Shown here: in pieces, positions 20,023-30,670 of the stretch | Layout of the letters: each line of letters opens with the position of its first letter | Numbering within the stretch: position 1 is the stretch's first letter | NCBI GenBank assembly: GCA_022566735.1 | Contig: JADFIG010000010.1 | Coordinates: 35,961-99,960 of the forward strand | From: Pseudomonadota bacterium | GTDB taxonomy: Bacteria > Pseudomonadota > Gammaproteobacteria > Burkholderiales > Burkholderiaceae_C | Direction of reading: 5' to 3' | Length of the DNA: 64,000 bases | Program-made: the position numbers and the translations under genes | Notes under the pieces: model-generated | Told to the model about the DNA's origin: nothing | Databases searched by the model: none | Seen by the model: the letters and a program-made list of their open reading frames with translations, nothing else

Positions 20023-21537
20023 TCAGGCGAACTTGCGCTGGCAGGCCAGCACCGCGGCCGCCACCACGGCGACCACGCTCAATCCCCAGTAGAAGTCCGT
20101 GCAGGCCATCAATGTGGCCTGTTGCGACGCCAGCCCGGCCAGGCCTTGCAGGGCCTGCGCGCTCATGGCGTGGCCCGCCTGCAGCAGCAGCGGGTCGCTG
20201 CCATCGCCGGCATACCAGGGGCTGATCGCGGCCGTGCCCTCGGCCAGGCGCTCGTAGTGCAGGGTCGAGCGCATCTGCAGCACCACCGTGGCCACCGACA
20301 CGCCCGTGGCATTGGCCAGCTCTCGCATCGCGTTCTTGACCTGGTAGGCCTGCGAGAACACCTTCTCATCGACGTTGCGGAAGGTGCCCATGGCCGCCGT
20401 GCCCTGGGCCACGGCCACGAACACGCCGTTGAACAGCAGCAGTGGCACGAACAGCTGCGCCTGCGTCACCTCGCTGCTCATGGCGCTCATCCACCCGCCG
20501 TGCAGGCACAGCGCGGCCAGGGCCACCCACAGGTAATGCTTGAGGTGCCGGTGGTGTTGCACCAGCTTGAAGTGCACGGACATGACCAGCAGACCGCACA
20601 GGGAAGTCGCCCCCAGCAACCAGCCGCTCGACGTGACGGCGAACCCCAGCCCCGTGACCAGGAACACCGGCGTCATGTAGCTGGCCACGGCGCTGACCAC
20701 GTAGCAGAAGAAATACACCGACAGGCCGATGAGGAAGCGGCCGTCCACGAAATGCCGGTAGGGGATGAGGCCGTCGTGGCGCGCGCTGTCGTGCCACAGG
20801 AACCAGGCCACCCCCGCCAGGGCGGGCAGGCCCAGGGCGCACAACCAGCCCGCCGAGGCGAAGACGTCGTAGGGCAGGCGCTCCAGCACGAACTGCAGCA
20901 GGAAGGCCGCGGCCACCAGGGCCAGGGTGGCGCCGGCATGCACCCGCCCGACCTGCTCGTGCTCGATGGGCTCGTGCCCGGGCATGGCGTACTCCACCAG
21001 CCAGGCCACCCCGGCCGTCATCGGCACCATCACCAGGAAGACCGAGCGCCAGCCCCAGTCCTCCAGCATGTGGGCGGCCACCAGCGGCGCCAGCCCTGCC
21101 CCCAGGAAGATGCCGATGGCAAAGCACATGAGGGCGGTGCGCCGGTCGGTGCCGGTGTGGTGCTGCACCTGCACGCGCGCGCCGGTGAACAGCGCCGAGC
21201 CGCCGATGGCCTGCACCATGCGCCCGGCCATGTAGCCCGGCACGTCGTGGGCCAGGCCGGTGAGCAGCGCGCCCAGCGCGAAAAACCCCAGCGAGACGCG
21301 GATGAAGGGCCGGTAGCCAAAGCGCTGCACCCAGACGCGGTGCTTGAACAGCATGACGATGGCGACCGCGGCGTAGGCGGCGGCGGCCAGGCTGAACTCC
21401 TCGGGCGCCGCACCGATGCCCCCCCGGATGTGCACCGAGGCGAACGAGGCCATGACGCTTTGCAGGTACTCCAGCCAGACCAGCCCCGACAGCATCAGCA
21501 GGTGGGCTTGGCGCTGTCGCAGGGGCACGTCGGTCAT
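20023..21537 (-). CDS. MFS transporter, DHA2 (EmrB-like) family
   Basis: A predicted inner-membrane drug/proton antiporter of 504 residues with about 14 hydrophobic segments. The motif region VGRMVQAIGGSALFTGARV resembles the RxxQGxGgA motif of DHA2 exporters, here as AGRMVQAIGGSA. It is divergent from a LysR regulator with a 69-bp intergenic dyad region. The ATG at 21537 was chosen; a GTG at 21579 would add 14 polar residues. Substrate unknown. Confidence 0.8.
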   Translation of the reverse strand: MTDVPLRQRQAHLLMLSGLVWLEYLQSVMASFASVHIRGGIGAAPEEFSLAAAAYAAVAIVMLFKHRVWVQRFGYRPFIRVSLGFFALGALLTGLAHDVPGYMAGRMVQAIGGSALFTGARVQVQHHTGTDRRTALMCFAIGIFLGAGLAPLVAAHMLEDWGWRSVFLVMVPMTAGVAWLVEYAMPGHEPIEHEQVGRVHAGATLALVAAAFLLQFVLERLPYDVFASAGWLCALGLPALAGVAWFLWHDSARHDGLIPYRHFVDGRFLIGLSVYFFCYVVSAVASYMTPVFLVTGLGFAVTSSGWLLGATSLCGLLVMSVHFKLVQHHRHLKHYLWVALAALCLHGGWMSAMSSEVTQAQLFVPLLLFNGVFVAVAQGTAAMGTFRNVDEKVFSQAYQVKNAMRELANATGVSVATVVLQMRSTLHYERLAEGTAAISPWYAGDGSDPLLLQAGHAMSAQALQGLAGLASQQATLMACTDFYWGLSVVAVVAAAVLACQRKFA

Positions 21538-21583
21538 GGGGGCATGTCGGGAGGGGGAGCGTCGATTCTGGTGCGCCACCTAG

Positions 21584-21608
21584 AATCAAGGAAATAGATT
21601 GACTTGAT
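21584..21608. promoter_or_regulatory. Overlapping dyads in the MFS/LysR divergent promoter
   Basis: Two nested inverted repeats are visible: ATCAAG (21585-21590) with CTTGAT (21603-21608), and AATC (21584-21587) with GATT (21597-21600). Position and symmetry fit a LysR-type operator for autoregulation and MFS control. The right arm overlaps the LysR start codon. Confidence 0.4.
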
Positions 21609-22614
21609 GCCAACCATGCACGACATCGATATCAGGCACAGCGACTTCCACCGCATCGACCTCAACCTGCTGGTGGCGCTCGACGCCTTGCTGACCGAGT
21701 GCCACGTCGCGCGTGCCGCCGAGCGCATCTTCATCGGCCAACCGGCCATGAGCCACGCGCTGGCGCGGCTGCGCACGATGTTCGACGACGAGCTGCTGGT
21801 GCGCTCGGGCAAGCGCATGGAACCCACCGCGCGGGCACGCGAGCTGGCCCCCAAGGTGCGTGCCTGGCTGGCCGAGGCCGCCGGCTTCATCTGCCGTCCG
21901 GAGGATTTCGACCTGTCCCGCGCCGAGGGGGTGGTGCGCATGTCCATCCCCGACGGCATCGAGACCCTGGTGGCGCCGAGCCTGGTGGCCTGGCTGCGGC
22001 AGGCTGCGCCCGGCGTGCGCCTGCGCATGCAGCTGCTGGAGGTGGACCACGTGCTCGATGCGCTGGACGCCGACGAGCTGGACATGGCCATCGTCGCGGT
22101 CGACGTGCCCGTGCGCAACTGGCACCAGCAGCAGCGCCTGCTGACCTCGCACTTCAACTACCTGTACTCGCCGCGCCAGCTCACCTTGCCGCCCGATGCC
22201 ACCCTGGCCGACCTGGCCGCGCAGGCCCACGTCGTCAGCAGCCACCGTGGCGAGGCCGCCAGCGTGGTCGACCAGTGCTTCACGCAGCACGGCCTGGCGC
22301 GGCAGGTGGTGGTGTCATCGGCAAGCACCTCGGCCATGATCCGCATGCTGCTGCAGGCACCGCTGCTGTCCATCCAGCCGGACATCCACTCCAGCCAGAT
22401 GCACCAGGCCGTGGGCACCGAGGCCCTGGTGGTGCGGCCGCTGCCGACCGACCCGCCGCTGCTGATCCACTCCCACCTGGTCTGGCACAAGCGCCACGAC
22501 CGCCAGCCCCTGCACCTGCAGGTGCGCCAGAAAATCGCGGCGCTGATGGCCGATTTCGACGGCCTCTGCTCGGTGGGCAGCGCGGGGGTCAGCGCGGGGG
22601 TCAGCGCAGGTTGA
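21607..22614 (+). CDS. LysR-family transcriptional regulator (NodD/NahR-like)
   Basis: A 335-residue DNA-binding regulator. The N-terminal winged helix-turn-helix reads DLNLLVALDALLTECHVARA then AAERIFIGQPAMSHALARLR, and the DELLVRSGKRMEPT turn is typical of the NodD/NahR/LinR branch. The C-terminal effector domain follows. It ends in a small direct repeat (VSAGVSAG) from 12-bp DNA repeats. It is divergent from an MFS exporter, which it probably controls. Its end overlaps the convergent DUF748 gene by 14 nt. Confidence 0.88.
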   Translation: MPTMHDIDIRHSDFHRIDLNLLVALDALLTECHVARAAERIFIGQPAMSHALARLRTMFDDELLVRSGKRMEPTARARELAPKVRAWLAEAAGFICRPEDFDLSRAEGVVRMSIPDGIETLVAPSLVAWLRQAAPGVRLRMQLLEVDHVLDALDADELDMAIVAVDVPVRNWHQQQRLLTSHFNYLYSPRQLTLPPDATLADLAAQAHVVSSHRGEAASVVDQCFTQHGLARQVVVSSASTSAMIRMLLQAPLLSIQPDIHSSQMHQAVGTEALVVRPLPTDPPLLIHSHLVWHKRHDRQPLHLQVRQKIAALMADFDGLCSVGSAGVSAGVSAG

Positions 22615-25600
22615 ACTGCACGCTGGCGCCGCCGGACTTGTCGTTGGCCTGGCCCTCGGTGGCCACCCTGGACGCCGTCAGGCGCACGCGCTCGGCGTCG
22701 AGCTTGTCGGACAGGTAGGACTTGACCGCATCGGCACGGTCGTCGGCCAGGCCTTTGAGCGCCTCAGGCCCCACGGTGGCCGAGGCCTTGAGCAGCGCGG
22801 CCATCTGGTCGTCGGGCAGGCTCTGCGCGATGCCCACCAGGTTGCGCGGCTTCTTGATGTCGGCGGCCTTGTAGGCGGCCTTCAGCCAGGTGCTGCGCTC
22901 CGCCGGCTCGATGCCCACCTCGGACAGGTCCTGCCCGGTGGACTTGGCCTTGGCGCGGCGCATGAGCTGCTCGACGTGGGCCTGGCGCAGGCCTTCGGTG
23001 TCGATGTCGGGGTCGGCCCAGCCCGTGCCTTCGAGCTTGAGCGCGGGGCGGTCCTTGAGCTTGGTGGCCAGCGTGTCCAGGCGCTCGCGCGCGGCGGCGC
23101 TGAGCTCGGCCGACCCGGGCTGGAAGGGCACCACGCCCAGCTCGCTCGACGAGCCGCCCGTCAGCAAGGCGAACGGCGCCGTGATGGCCTTGCTCAGCAG
23201 GTTGACGATGACCTTCCAGATGATGCCGCCCACCGAGAACTGCGGGTCGTCCAGCGAGCCGGAGATGGGCAGGTTGACGTCGATCTCGCCGCGCGAGTTC
23301 TTCAGCAGGGCCACGGCCAGCAGCACGGGCAGCTTGGTGGCCTCGGGGCTGTCGACGCGCTCGCCGAAGGTGAGCTGGTCGAGGAAGACCTGGTTGTCGG
23401 CCTCCAGCTTGCCGTCGTCGACCTTGTAGCGCACCGTCACGGACAGCGTGCCCTTCTCGATCGCGTAGCCGGCGTAGCGGGCCGAGTACGGCGTCAGGCG
23501 CGTCAGCTCGATGCCCTTGGCCGTGCCGGCGATGTCGGTGTAGAGCTTGGGGCCCAGCGGGTGCAGCTTGCCGCTGATGCGCAGGGGCGCGCCGTCGTCC
23601 ACCGCGCCGCTGACCTCGACCGTGGCGGGCTCGGGTGTGCGCGAAGACACGGCCGAGATGTCGCCGGCGATGCGGGTCAGGCGGGCCGAGTAGTTGGGCT
23701 TGATGAAGGTGTCGGTGAAGTCGATCTCGCCCTGGCCCAGGTGGATGCCCTGCCAGCGCAGTTGCGGTGCGGCCGATGCCGATGCCGATGCCGACGGCAG
23801 CGTGGCCGTGGTCACGGTGGTGCCGCCGGGAGCGCGGGTGGTGACGGGGCTGGCCGCCGCGGCTGCCGGGCTGCCGCCCGCCGCACCGCCTGCCTGCGGC
23901 GTGGTGATGGACTGCTCGCCCTGGTCGGCACGGCGCACGATGCTGGCCAGGTTCAGGCGGCCATCGGGGTTGACGATGACGCGCCCGTAGAAATCCTTGA
24001 GCGCGATGAAACCGAGGTCGGCGTCGATGCCGCCCTGGGCATAGGCGAGGTCGGTGCTGTCGAGCTGCAGGCTGGCCCAGCGCAGGAACAGCGCGTCGTT
24101 GACGCGGTCGCGCAGGCGCAGGTCGCTGAGGCCGAGCTTGCCCTGGTAGCGCGCGCTCAGGCCGCGGCGCGGGTCATCGGTCAGGGTGATGCGGCCCTCG
24201 GCCTGGGCGGCGGCCGAGCCCAGCGCGACGTTGAGGTGCGGCTCCAGGTAGGGCTGCAGCGCGCGCAGATCGAGGTTGGCCACGGCCAGCGCGCCCTTGA
24301 CCGACAGCGGCTGCGGGCGCACCTCGCCCTTGAAGCGCAGCTTGCCCTGGCCTTGCGCCAACGTTTGCAGCGCGATGGCCAGGGGCTGGTCCATGCGCTG
24401 GCTCAGGCCCTTGACGCTGAGGTCGGTGCGCTTGAAGAAGAACACGCCCGCGGGGCTGACGGTCTGGTCGGTGAGCTGCACGGCGCAGGCCTCGCAGCGC
24501 AGCTCGCCCAGGGTGATGGGGGCCTCGGCTTTCGCGCCCGGCTGGGTGGCGGCCTTGGCATCCGCCTGCCCGGCCGGGCCTGCGGGCGCCTGGCCCAGCC
24601 ACAGCCCTTGCGCATCGCGCGACAAGGCCGCGTCCAGCTGGTCCACGGTGACGCTGGCGATGGCCAGGCGGCGCAGGCCGGCATCCTGGGGCGCCAGGCT
24701 GGCTTCGGCCTCGATGCCATCGACCGTGAGGGCCTGCCAGCCGATGCGGTCGCGGCGGCCGGCCTGGCTCGCTTTGCCGGCCTGAGCTGCGGGGACTGCC
24801 GGGGCGGCATCGGCACGCAGGCCGCTGAGCTTGAGCTGCGTCTGGCCAAGGGTGGCGGCTTGCTCGGCCACCCGCACGTGCGCGGTCGCGGCCAGCTGGC
24901 CTTGCGTGACCGTCACCGGCAGGGCCAGCTGGCGCTGCAGGGGCCGCAGCCACGGGGCCAGCGGCCAGTCGGCCAGCGTGAGCTCGGCCTCGGCGCGCTG
25001 CTGCACAGGGTGGGCGGTGCCCTGGGCCTGGAAGCGGCCGCCATGCTCGTCCTGCAAGGCCAGCTTCCAGCGGGCATCGGCGGCCTTGGCGCTGGCGTCC
25101 AGGCCCTGCACGTCGAGCAGCAACTGGCTCAGGCGCGGCCAGGGCGCGTCGGCCTGGGTCTGCGCGTCGATGGCGCTGGCGGCAAGGTGGAACTGCGCGA
25201 CCGACCATTGCCAGGGCGCCGCAGCCGGGGTGGCATGGGTGGCCGGTGCCGGTGCGGCCGACGGTGCGGCGGCCGCACGCAGCTTCACGCGCAGGCCGTC
25301 CAGGGCCACGCTGGCGATGGCGGCGCGGCGGGCCAGGGGTTCGGCGTCGATGCCGGCGATGCGCAGGGTGTCCCAGGCCGCGTCGACACGGCCCAGGCCG
25401 GGCGCCTGCGGCAGGCCGATGTCGAGCTGGCCGACCTGCGCACTGCCGCGCACGGCCAGCAGGGGCAGCGCGGGGGCCTTGCGTTGCTCGAACACGAGGG
25501 TCAGGTCGGTGTCGAGGCGGCCGGCGCGGGTGTCCGGGCGCCAGGCCTCGGGGATCAGCGGGCGCGCCTCGCCCAGCCAGTGGGCCAGGTCCACGGCCTG

Positions 25601-26353
25601 CCACTTGACCACCACCTCGCTGTGGTGGCCCTCTCGGAACGGCAGGGTCTTGCCCTCCACCTTCAGCGTGCTGCCGTCGATGCGCGCCGCCAGCAGCGGC
25701 TGCACCCTGACGTCGATGTCGCTGGGCAGGCTGCTGACGAAGGGCACGTTCAGGCGGATCTGGTCGACGCGGTGGCGTTGCGCCAGCACGCGGTCTTCGA
25801 AAACCACCACGCCGTCGCTCAGTTCGATGTTGAAGATGGCAAAGCGCGCCGGGCCGCTGTCGGGCTCGGGCTGAGGCTTGGGTTGGCTCAGGCGCTCGAT
25901 GACCTCGGTGATGTTGAAGCGGTCGGCGCTCTGGCGCTCCAGCAGCAGCTCGGGCTGGACCAGGTGGACGTGGCGCAGCACCGGGGCCATGCGCCAGAGG
26001 GACTCCAGCGACAGTTGGGTGTCGGCCTGCTTGAGCTTGAACCAGGGCTGCGCGGTCGGCCCCACGGCCAGCGCCTTGGCCTCCACGGCCAGCGACCAGG
26101 GATGCACCACCAGCTCGCCCAGGCTCACCGGCGTGCCCAGGGCCTCGGTGGCGGCGGCCTCGATGCGGGGCTTCAGCCAGCCCGGCAGCCAGTGCCCGAG
26201 CAGTCCCGTCCACAGCCCCGCCAGGGCGAGCAGGACCAGCAGCAGCCGCAACAGCCCACGCCAGGGCCGCCGCCCTCCCCCGCCGGACCGGGTGTCAGGC
26301 GCAGGGACAGGCATGGCGGGGGCTGGAGACGGTTCGGAGGCCGGAGCGGTCAT
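22601..26353 (-). CDS. Large DUF748/AsmA-like envelope protein
   Basis: A 1250-residue protein with one N-terminal membrane segment (LLRLLLVLLALAGLWTGLLG, about residues 35-54). The rest is mostly beta-rich repeats typical of DUF748/AsmA-like bridge proteins thought to span the periplasm. The C-terminal third contains a tail resembling an OmpA/peptidoglycan-associated segment (VVPFQPGSAELSAAARERL). Related AsmA-clan proteins (TamB, YhdP) move lipids or affect outer-membrane biogenesis; a similar role is inference. Ala/Gln-rich low-complexity segments may explain the length. Confidence 0.8.
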   Translation of the reverse strand: MTAPASEPSPAPAMPVPAPDTRSGGGGRRPWRGLLRLLLVLLALAGLWTGLLGHWLPGWLKPRIEAAATEALGTPVSLGELVVHPWSLAVEAKALAVGPTAQPWFKLKQADTQLSLESLWRMAPVLRHVHLVQPELLLERQSADRFNITEVIERLSQPKPQPEPDSGPARFAIFNIELSDGVVVFEDRVLAQRHRVDQIRLNVPFVSSLPSDIDVRVQPLLAARIDGSTLKVEGKTLPFREGHHSEVVVKWQAVDLAHWLGEARPLIPEAWRPDTRAGRLDTDLTLVFEQRKAPALPLLAVRGSAQVGQLDIGLPQAPGLGRVDAAWDTLRIAGIDAEPLARRAAIASVALDGLRVKLRAAAAPSAAPAPATHATPAAAPWQWSVAQFHLAASAIDAQTQADAPWPRLSQLLLDVQGLDASAKAADARWKLALQDEHGGRFQAQGTAHPVQQRAEAELTLADWPLAPWLRPLQRQLALPVTVTQGQLAATAHVRVAEQAATLGQTQLKLSGLRADAAPAVPAAQAGKASQAGRRDRIGWQALTVDGIEAEASLAPQDAGLRRLAIASVTVDQLDAALSRDAQGLWLGQAPAGPAGQADAKAATQPGAKAEAPITLGELRCEACAVQLTDQTVSPAGVFFFKRTDLSVKGLSQRMDQPLAIALQTLAQGQGKLRFKGEVRPQPLSVKGALAVANLDLRALQPYLEPHLNVALGSAAAQAEGRITLTDDPRRGLSARYQGKLGLSDLRLRDRVNDALFLRWASLQLDSTDLAYAQGGIDADLGFIALKDFYGRVIVNPDGRLNLASIVRRADQGEQSITTPQAGGAAGGSPAAAAASPVTTRAPGGTTVTTATLPSASASASAAPQLRWQGIHLGQGEIDFTDTFIKPNYSARLTRIAGDISAVSSRTPEPATVEVSGAVDDGAPLRISGKLHPLGPKLYTDIAGTAKGIELTRLTPYSARYAGYAIEKGTLSVTVRYKVDDGKLEADNQVFLDQLTFGERVDSPEATKLPVLLAVALLKNSRGEIDVNLPISGSLDDPQFSVGGIIWKVIVNLLSKAITAPFALLTGGSSSELGVVPFQPGSAELSAAARERLDTLATKLKDRPALKLEGTGWADPDIDTEGLRQAHVEQLMRRAKAKSTGQDLSEVGIEPAERSTWLKAAYKAADIKKPRNLVGIAQSLPDDQMAALLKASATVGPEALKGLADDRADAVKSYLSDKLDAERVRLTASRVATEGQANDKSGGASVQFNLR

Positions 26354-26448
26354 GGGCAGGTGCCGCGCAAGGCGTGCGGCAAGGAGTCAACCCCGCCATG
26401 TTAGCGGGATGGGGCCCCCCATGGCCGTGATTCGGCTTCAGCCGGGGT

Positions 26449-27168
26449 TCAGCCTGGGGCGGGCGGGTTCGGCTGCAGGGGGGGCTGCAGATGCGCCTGC
26501 AGTTGCTGGGGCGTGTCCGCGTCGCGCAGCACGCCGGGATCGTCCACGTCGACCTGCAGCGCGCTCGACCAGTCCAGCAAGGCCTGCGCGCCGCGGTCAC
26601 CCTGCAAGCCCGGTGTGCCGTCCTGGCCCAGCAGGCGCGGCCACACGGCGCGCGGCAACACACGGGGGTGGCCGAGTTGAGCGCCATGGGGTTCGCGATG
26701 GGGTTCGCCATGGCGCGGCAGCACCAGGCCGCCGCTGGCCGCAAAGCCGGCACACAGGCGGCGCAGGGTGTCGGCGCGCACCCAGGGCATGTCGGCCAGC
26801 GACACCAGGGCCGCGGCCACGCCGGCCTCGTCCTGGAGCTGCCGCAAACCTTCGGCCAGGGTGCGGCCCTGGCCCTGCGCGGCGCCTTCGCAGACCACGC
26901 AGCGCGCGCCCAGCGTGGCGCACACGGCCGCGGCAAAGGTGTCGCCCGGGCGGGTCAGCACCCAGACCTCGTCCAGCACCTCACAGTGGGTGGCCACCAC
27001 CGCTTCGAGCAGGCTGCGGCCATCGGGCAGGCGGGCCTGGCGCTTGTCGCTGCCAAACCGCGTCGAGCTGCCCGCGGCCAGCACCAGCACCACCATGCGC
27101 GGCCTGGGGGCCTGGCCGGACGGCGACGGTGGGGAAAGCGGTGACAGCGGGGGGCTCGGCTCAGGCAT
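26449..27168 (-). CDS. mocA: Nucleotidyltransferase, MocA/MobA-like
   Basis: A 239-residue NTP-transferase. The N-terminus VLVLAAGSSTRFGSDKRQ is the nucleotide-binding motif of MobA/MocA enzymes. MocA adds CMP to molybdopterin for xanthine-oxidase-type enzymes. It lies directly downstream of iorB and iorA on the same strand, which supports a role in making the cytosine-dinucleotide cofactor for that oxidoreductase. The role is inferred from context; the fold is clear. Confidence 0.8.
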   Translation of the reverse strand: MPEPSPPLSPLSPPSPSGQAPRPRMVVLVLAAGSSTRFGSDKRQARLPDGRSLLEAVVATHCEVLDEVWVLTRPGDTFAAAVCATLGARCVVCEGAAQGQGRTLAEGLRQLQDEAGVAAALVSLADMPWVRADTLRRLCAGFAASGGLVLPRHGEPHREPHGAQLGHPRVLPRAVWPRLLGQDGTPGLQGDRGAQALLDWSSALQVDVDDPGVLRDADTPQQLQAHLQPPLQPNPPAPG

Positions 27169-27233
27169 GGGCGCAGCCTAGCCGATGTGCTGAGCCGGCA
27201 TCAACCCACCCGCGCACGGCAGACCAGCCGCGC

Positions 27234-29513
27234 TCAAGTGGCCGCCAGCCGGATCGGCAGCGTGCGGATGCGCTGGCCGGTCAGCGCGAACAAGGCATTG
27301 GCCACGGCCGGCGCCACCGGGGGCACGCCCGGCTCGCCGACGCCGCCGGGCGGGTGGGCGTTGCGCAGGATGTGCACCTCGATGCGCGGCATCTGCGCCA
27401 GCTTGAGCATGGGGTGGTCGGTGAAGCTGCTTTGCTGCACGCGGCCCTGCGCCAGCGTGACCTCGCCGAACAGCGCCGCCGTCAGGCCGAAGACGATGCT
27501 GCCCTGCACCTGCGCTTCGACCGTGTCGGGGTTGACCACCATGCCGCAGTCGATGGCGGCCACCACGCGGTGCACGCGGACCTGGCCGGCATCGACCGAG
27601 ACCTCGGCCACCTGCGCACAGATGGAGCCGAACGCTTCCTGCAGGGCGATGCCCCGCGCGCGGCCGGCCGGCAGAGGCTGGCCCCAGCCCGCTTCCTTGG
27701 CCACGCGCTCCAGCACGGCGCGGTGGCGCGGGTGCTGGCCGAGGCGGTCGCGGCGCCAGGCAAAGGGGTCCTGGCCGGCGGCATGGGCCAGCTCGTCGGC
27801 AAAGCCTTCGACGAAGAAGGCGTTGTAGGAGTGGCCCACGCTGCGCCAGTAGCCCACGGGCACATGGCCCGACAGGCGCACCTGGCGCACGGTCAGGTGG
27901 GGGATGTCGTAGGGCAGGTCGTAGGCGCCTTCGATCTGGTTCTTGTCGGGCGAATCGGCCGCGGCCCAGGGCAGCAGGCGTTGGGTGGCGCCGTAGGTGG
28001 TCGACTGCGCGGCAACGCGGTTGTGCCAGGCCAGGGCCTGGCCTTGGTCGTCGAGCACGGCGCGGAAGTCCGCCCAGGCCGCGGGGCGGTACATGTCGTG
28101 GCGGGTGTCCTCTTCGCGGGTCCACAGCAGCTTGACCGGCTGGCCCGGCACCTGCATGGCCACGGCCACGGCCTGCTCGACCATGTCCACCTCCAGGCGC
28201 CGCCCGAAGCCGCCGCCCAGCAGCGGCAGGTGCAGGGTCACGCGTTCGCTGTCCACGCCGGCGATCTGGCTGGCGCGCCACTTGGCCAGCGAGGCCACCT
28301 GGGTGGACGCCCACACCGTGACCTCGCCGTCCTTGACCTGGGCCGTGCAGTTGATGGGCTCCATGGCGGCATGGGCCAGGTAGGGCGCGTGGTAGCGGGC
28401 CTGCAGGGTGCGCAGCTTGCGGTCCTGCGCCTCTTTCAGCAGGGCCTCGGCATCGCCGCGGTTCGTGAACGCCGTGCCCGAGACCTTGGCCAAGGCCTCG
28501 TCGGCTTGACGGGCGATGTCGGCGGAGCTGGTCTGGTCGTGCGGCGTGGCCGTCCACGTCACCTTCACCTGGGCCGCGGCCTGCTTGGCGCGCCACCAGT
28601 TGTCGGCCACCACCACCACCGCGCGCGGGATCTGCAGCACCTGCTTGACGCCGCGCAGGCGCAGCGCCTCGCTGGCATCGAAGGCAGCCACGTCGGCGCC
28701 GAACACCGGCGCCTGCACGGGCACGGCGTAGAGCATGCCGGGCAGGCGCACGTCCACGCCGAACTGGGCCGAGCCATTGACCTTGGCCGGGATGTCCTTG
28801 CGCGCGGCGGGCCGGCCGATCAGGGTGAAGCGCTCGGGGTCTTTCAGGGGCACGTCCGCGGGCGGGGGGAGCTTGGCGGCATCGGCCACCAGCTCGCCAT
28901 AGCCCAGTTGGCGGCCGCTGGCGGCGTGGATGACCTGGCCGGCCTCGGTGCGGCACTGGGCCGCGGGCACCTGCCAGCGTTGCGCCGCGGCCTGCACGAG
29001 CATGGCACGGGCCGTGGCGCCGATCACGCGCAGGGGCTCCCAGGCATCGCGGATGCTGCTGGAGCCGCCCGTCACCTGCAGGTGCAGCAGGTAGCCTGCC
29101 CGCTGCGCCATGGCGCTGGCCGTGCGCGCCAGCCAGCCCTGGTCGTCCACGCCGAAGGGCAAGGCGTTGAGCATCATGGCCTGGTTGGCGTAGATCTGGG
29201 CCACCGGGGCGGTCTCGACGCGCACGCTGTCCCAGCGGGCATCGAGCTCTTCGGCCAGCAGCATGGGCAGGGAGGTCATCACGCCCTGGCCCATCTCGGC
29301 GCGCGGCACAGCCACCGTCACGGTGCCATCGGGCGAAATCTTGACCCAGCCATTGAGCGCGACCTGGTCGCCCTGCACGGGGAAATCGGCGGGCTTGCCG
29401 ATGCGCTCGGAGGGCGTGGGCGCGCCGCAACCCACCAGCAGGCCGCCGGTGGTGACGGCGCCGGCGATCAGGAAGCCGCGGCGAGACAGGTTCGTGCGGA
29501 TGTCCGTGCTCAT
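27234..29513 (-). CDS. iorB: Molybdopterin-binding subunit of xanthine dehydrogenase family (IorB-like)
   Basis: The catalytic subunit of a two-subunit molybdenum hydroxylase oxidising an aldehyde or N-heterocycle. The 759-residue protein starts with a twin-arginine-type leader ([17 protein letters not shown]) and a possible lipobox Cys (LLVGC), so it is exported folded. It has [11 protein letters not shown] and the catalytic Glu region [18 protein letters not shown]. The closest group is the isoquinoline 1-oxidoreductase beta subunit, but the substrate cannot be read from sequence. Its ATG overlaps the iorA stop (ATGA). Confidence 0.88.
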   Translation of the reverse strand: MSTDIRTNLSRRGFLIAGAVTTGGLLVGCGAPTPSERIGKPADFPVQGDQVALNGWVKISPDGTVTVAVPRAEMGQGVMTSLPMLLAEELDARWDSVRVETAPVAQIYANQAMMLNALPFGVDDQGWLARTASAMAQRAGYLLHLQVTGGSSSIRDAWEPLRVIGATARAMLVQAAAQRWQVPAAQCRTEAGQVIHAASGRQLGYGELVADAAKLPPPADVPLKDPERFTLIGRPAARKDIPAKVNGSAQFGVDVRLPGMLYAVPVQAPVFGADVAAFDASEALRLRGVKQVLQIPRAVVVVADNWWRAKQAAAQVKVTWTATPHDQTSSADIARQADEALAKVSGTAFTNRGDAEALLKEAQDRKLRTLQARYHAPYLAHAAMEPINCTAQVKDGEVTVWASTQVASLAKWRASQIAGVDSERVTLHLPLLGGGFGRRLEVDMVEQAVAVAMQVPGQPVKLLWTREEDTRHDMYRPAAWADFRAVLDDQGQALAWHNRVAAQSTTYGATQRLLPWAAADSPDKNQIEGAYDLPYDIPHLTVRQVRLSGHVPVGYWRSVGHSYNAFFVEGFADELAHAAGQDPFAWRRDRLGQHPRHRAVLERVAKEAGWGQPLPAGRARGIALQEAFGSICAQVAEVSVDAGQVRVHRVVAAIDCGMVVNPDTVEAQVQGSIVFGLTAALFGEVTLAQGRVQQSSFTDHPMLKLAQMPRIEVHILRNAHPPGGVGEPGVPPVAPAVANALFALTGQRIRTLPIRLAAT

Positions 29514-29980
29514 GCGGCCCCCTTCTTGCCCGGCGCAGCCCCGGCCGCCGTGTGGATGGCCGCGCGCACGCGCTGGTAGGTGCCGCAGCGGCAGATGTTG
29601 GTCATGGCCGCGTCGATGTCCTCGTCGGAGGGCGTCGGGTTCTGGCGCAGCAGGGCCGTGGCCGCCATCAGCATGCCGCTCTGGCAGTAGCCGCACTGGG
29701 GCACCTGGTGCTGCACCCAGGTCGCCTGGAGCTTCGTCAGGATCGCGTCGTCCTGGGACTCGATGGTCTGCACCGACTGGCCGGCCACCGCCGAGATCGG
29801 CATCACGCAAGACCGCACCGCCGCGCCGTTGAGGTGCACGGTGCAGGCCCCGCAGGCCGCGATGCCACACCCGAACTTGGTGCCGGTGTGGCCCAGTTCG
29901 TCCCGCAGGACCCACAGCAAGGGCATGTCGTCTTCGACATCCACCTGCACGGGCCGACCATTGAGCTGGAATTGATGCAT
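29510..29980 (-). CDS. iorA: [2Fe-2S] subunit of the molybdenum hydroxylase (IorA-like)
   Basis: A 156-residue electron-transfer subunit with two iron-sulfur clusters. The plant-type cluster site is [16 protein letters not shown]; the second helical-domain cluster uses QCGYCQSGM and CRCGTYQR. It starts [18 protein letters not shown]. It is translated just ahead of iorB with a 4-nt overlap, and mocA follows, forming a compact Mo-hydroxylase operon. No FAD subunit is present, as is usual for the IorAB class, which passes electrons to a cytochrome. Confidence 0.92.
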   Translation of the reverse strand: MHQFQLNGRPVQVDVEDDMPLLWVLRDELGHTGTKFGCGIAACGACTVHLNGAAVRSCVMPISAVAGQSVQTIESQDDAILTKLQATWVQHQVPQCGYCQSGMLMAATALLRQNPTPSDEDIDAAMTNICRCGTYQRVRAAIHTAAGAAPGKKGAA

Positions 29981-30058
29981 GGTGGACAGCGTACATCTTT
30001 CACGCGGCCAGCGTCAAGCGGAGCCAACCCGCGCACCGCGGCGCGTTACAGTGAGGCC

Positions 30059-30670
30059 ATGTCCTACCCCCGCAAGCTCAGCCACGAGGCCATCGTCGAG
30101 GCGGCCCTGGCCCACATCGAAGCGCAGGGGCTGGAGGCCCTGTCCATGCGCACCCTCGCGGCCGAGCTGGGCGTGGCGCCCAACGCCCTCTACCGCTACT
30201 TCCCCAGCAAGACCGAGCTGGCCTTCGCCCTGGCGGACGCCGCCGGCCACCTGCTGCTGGCCGCGTTGCGCCAGGCCGCGGCCGGCCTGTCCATGCTCGA
30301 CGCCGTGCGCGCCACCGCCCGCACCTACCTGCATTTCGCGCGCACGCGCCCGGCGCTCTACGCCATCAAGATGGGCCACTGCAAGTCCGGCGACAACGAG
30401 CCGCCCAGCCACGCCGAGGTCTGGGACTTCGTGCTCTCGCTGACCGCAGGCCTGGCCACGCCCTGGGACCGCGAAGACCTGGCCCTGTCGCTGTGGGCCT
30501 CGCTGCATGGCCTGGTCGAGCTGGACCGCGCCGACATGCTCGGCGGCCGCGACGCCCAGGCCACGCTCGACGTGATGCTGGACGTGATGCTCGCCGGCCT
30601 GGCTGCCCAGGCGTCGGCCCAAGCGTCCCCCAGGGCGGCACCTCGGTCGGCCCCACGAGCCATGCCATGA
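30059..30670 (+). CDS. TetR/AcrR-family regulator
   Basis: A 203-residue repressor-type protein. The N-terminal helix-turn-helix reads IVEAALAHIEAQGLEALSMR then TLAAELGVAPNALYRYFPSK, typical TetR. The C-terminal ligand domain is unassigned, and the last 20 residues are an Ala/Pro/Ser-rich tail. It is divergent from the iorAB-mocA operon (78 bp apart), which it may regulate. Its stop overlaps the start of the DHH phosphoesterase gene (ATGA). Confidence 0.85.
   Translation: MSYPRKLSHEAIVEAALAHIEAQGLEALSMRTLAAELGVAPNALYRYFPSKTELAFALADAAGHLLLAALRQAAAGLSMLDAVRATARTYLHFARTRPALYAIKMGHCKSGDNEPPSHAEVWDFVLSLTAGLATPWDREDLALSLWASLHGLVELDRADMLGGRDAQATLDVMLDVMLAGLAAQASAQASPRAAPRSAPRAMP

Noticed and set aside
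16678..21597. Open frame of more than 1600 codons on the plus strand
   Set aside because: Same shadow effect, crossing the flgC-like, regulator and MFS genes antisense; Gln/His/Arg-rich with no fold signature.
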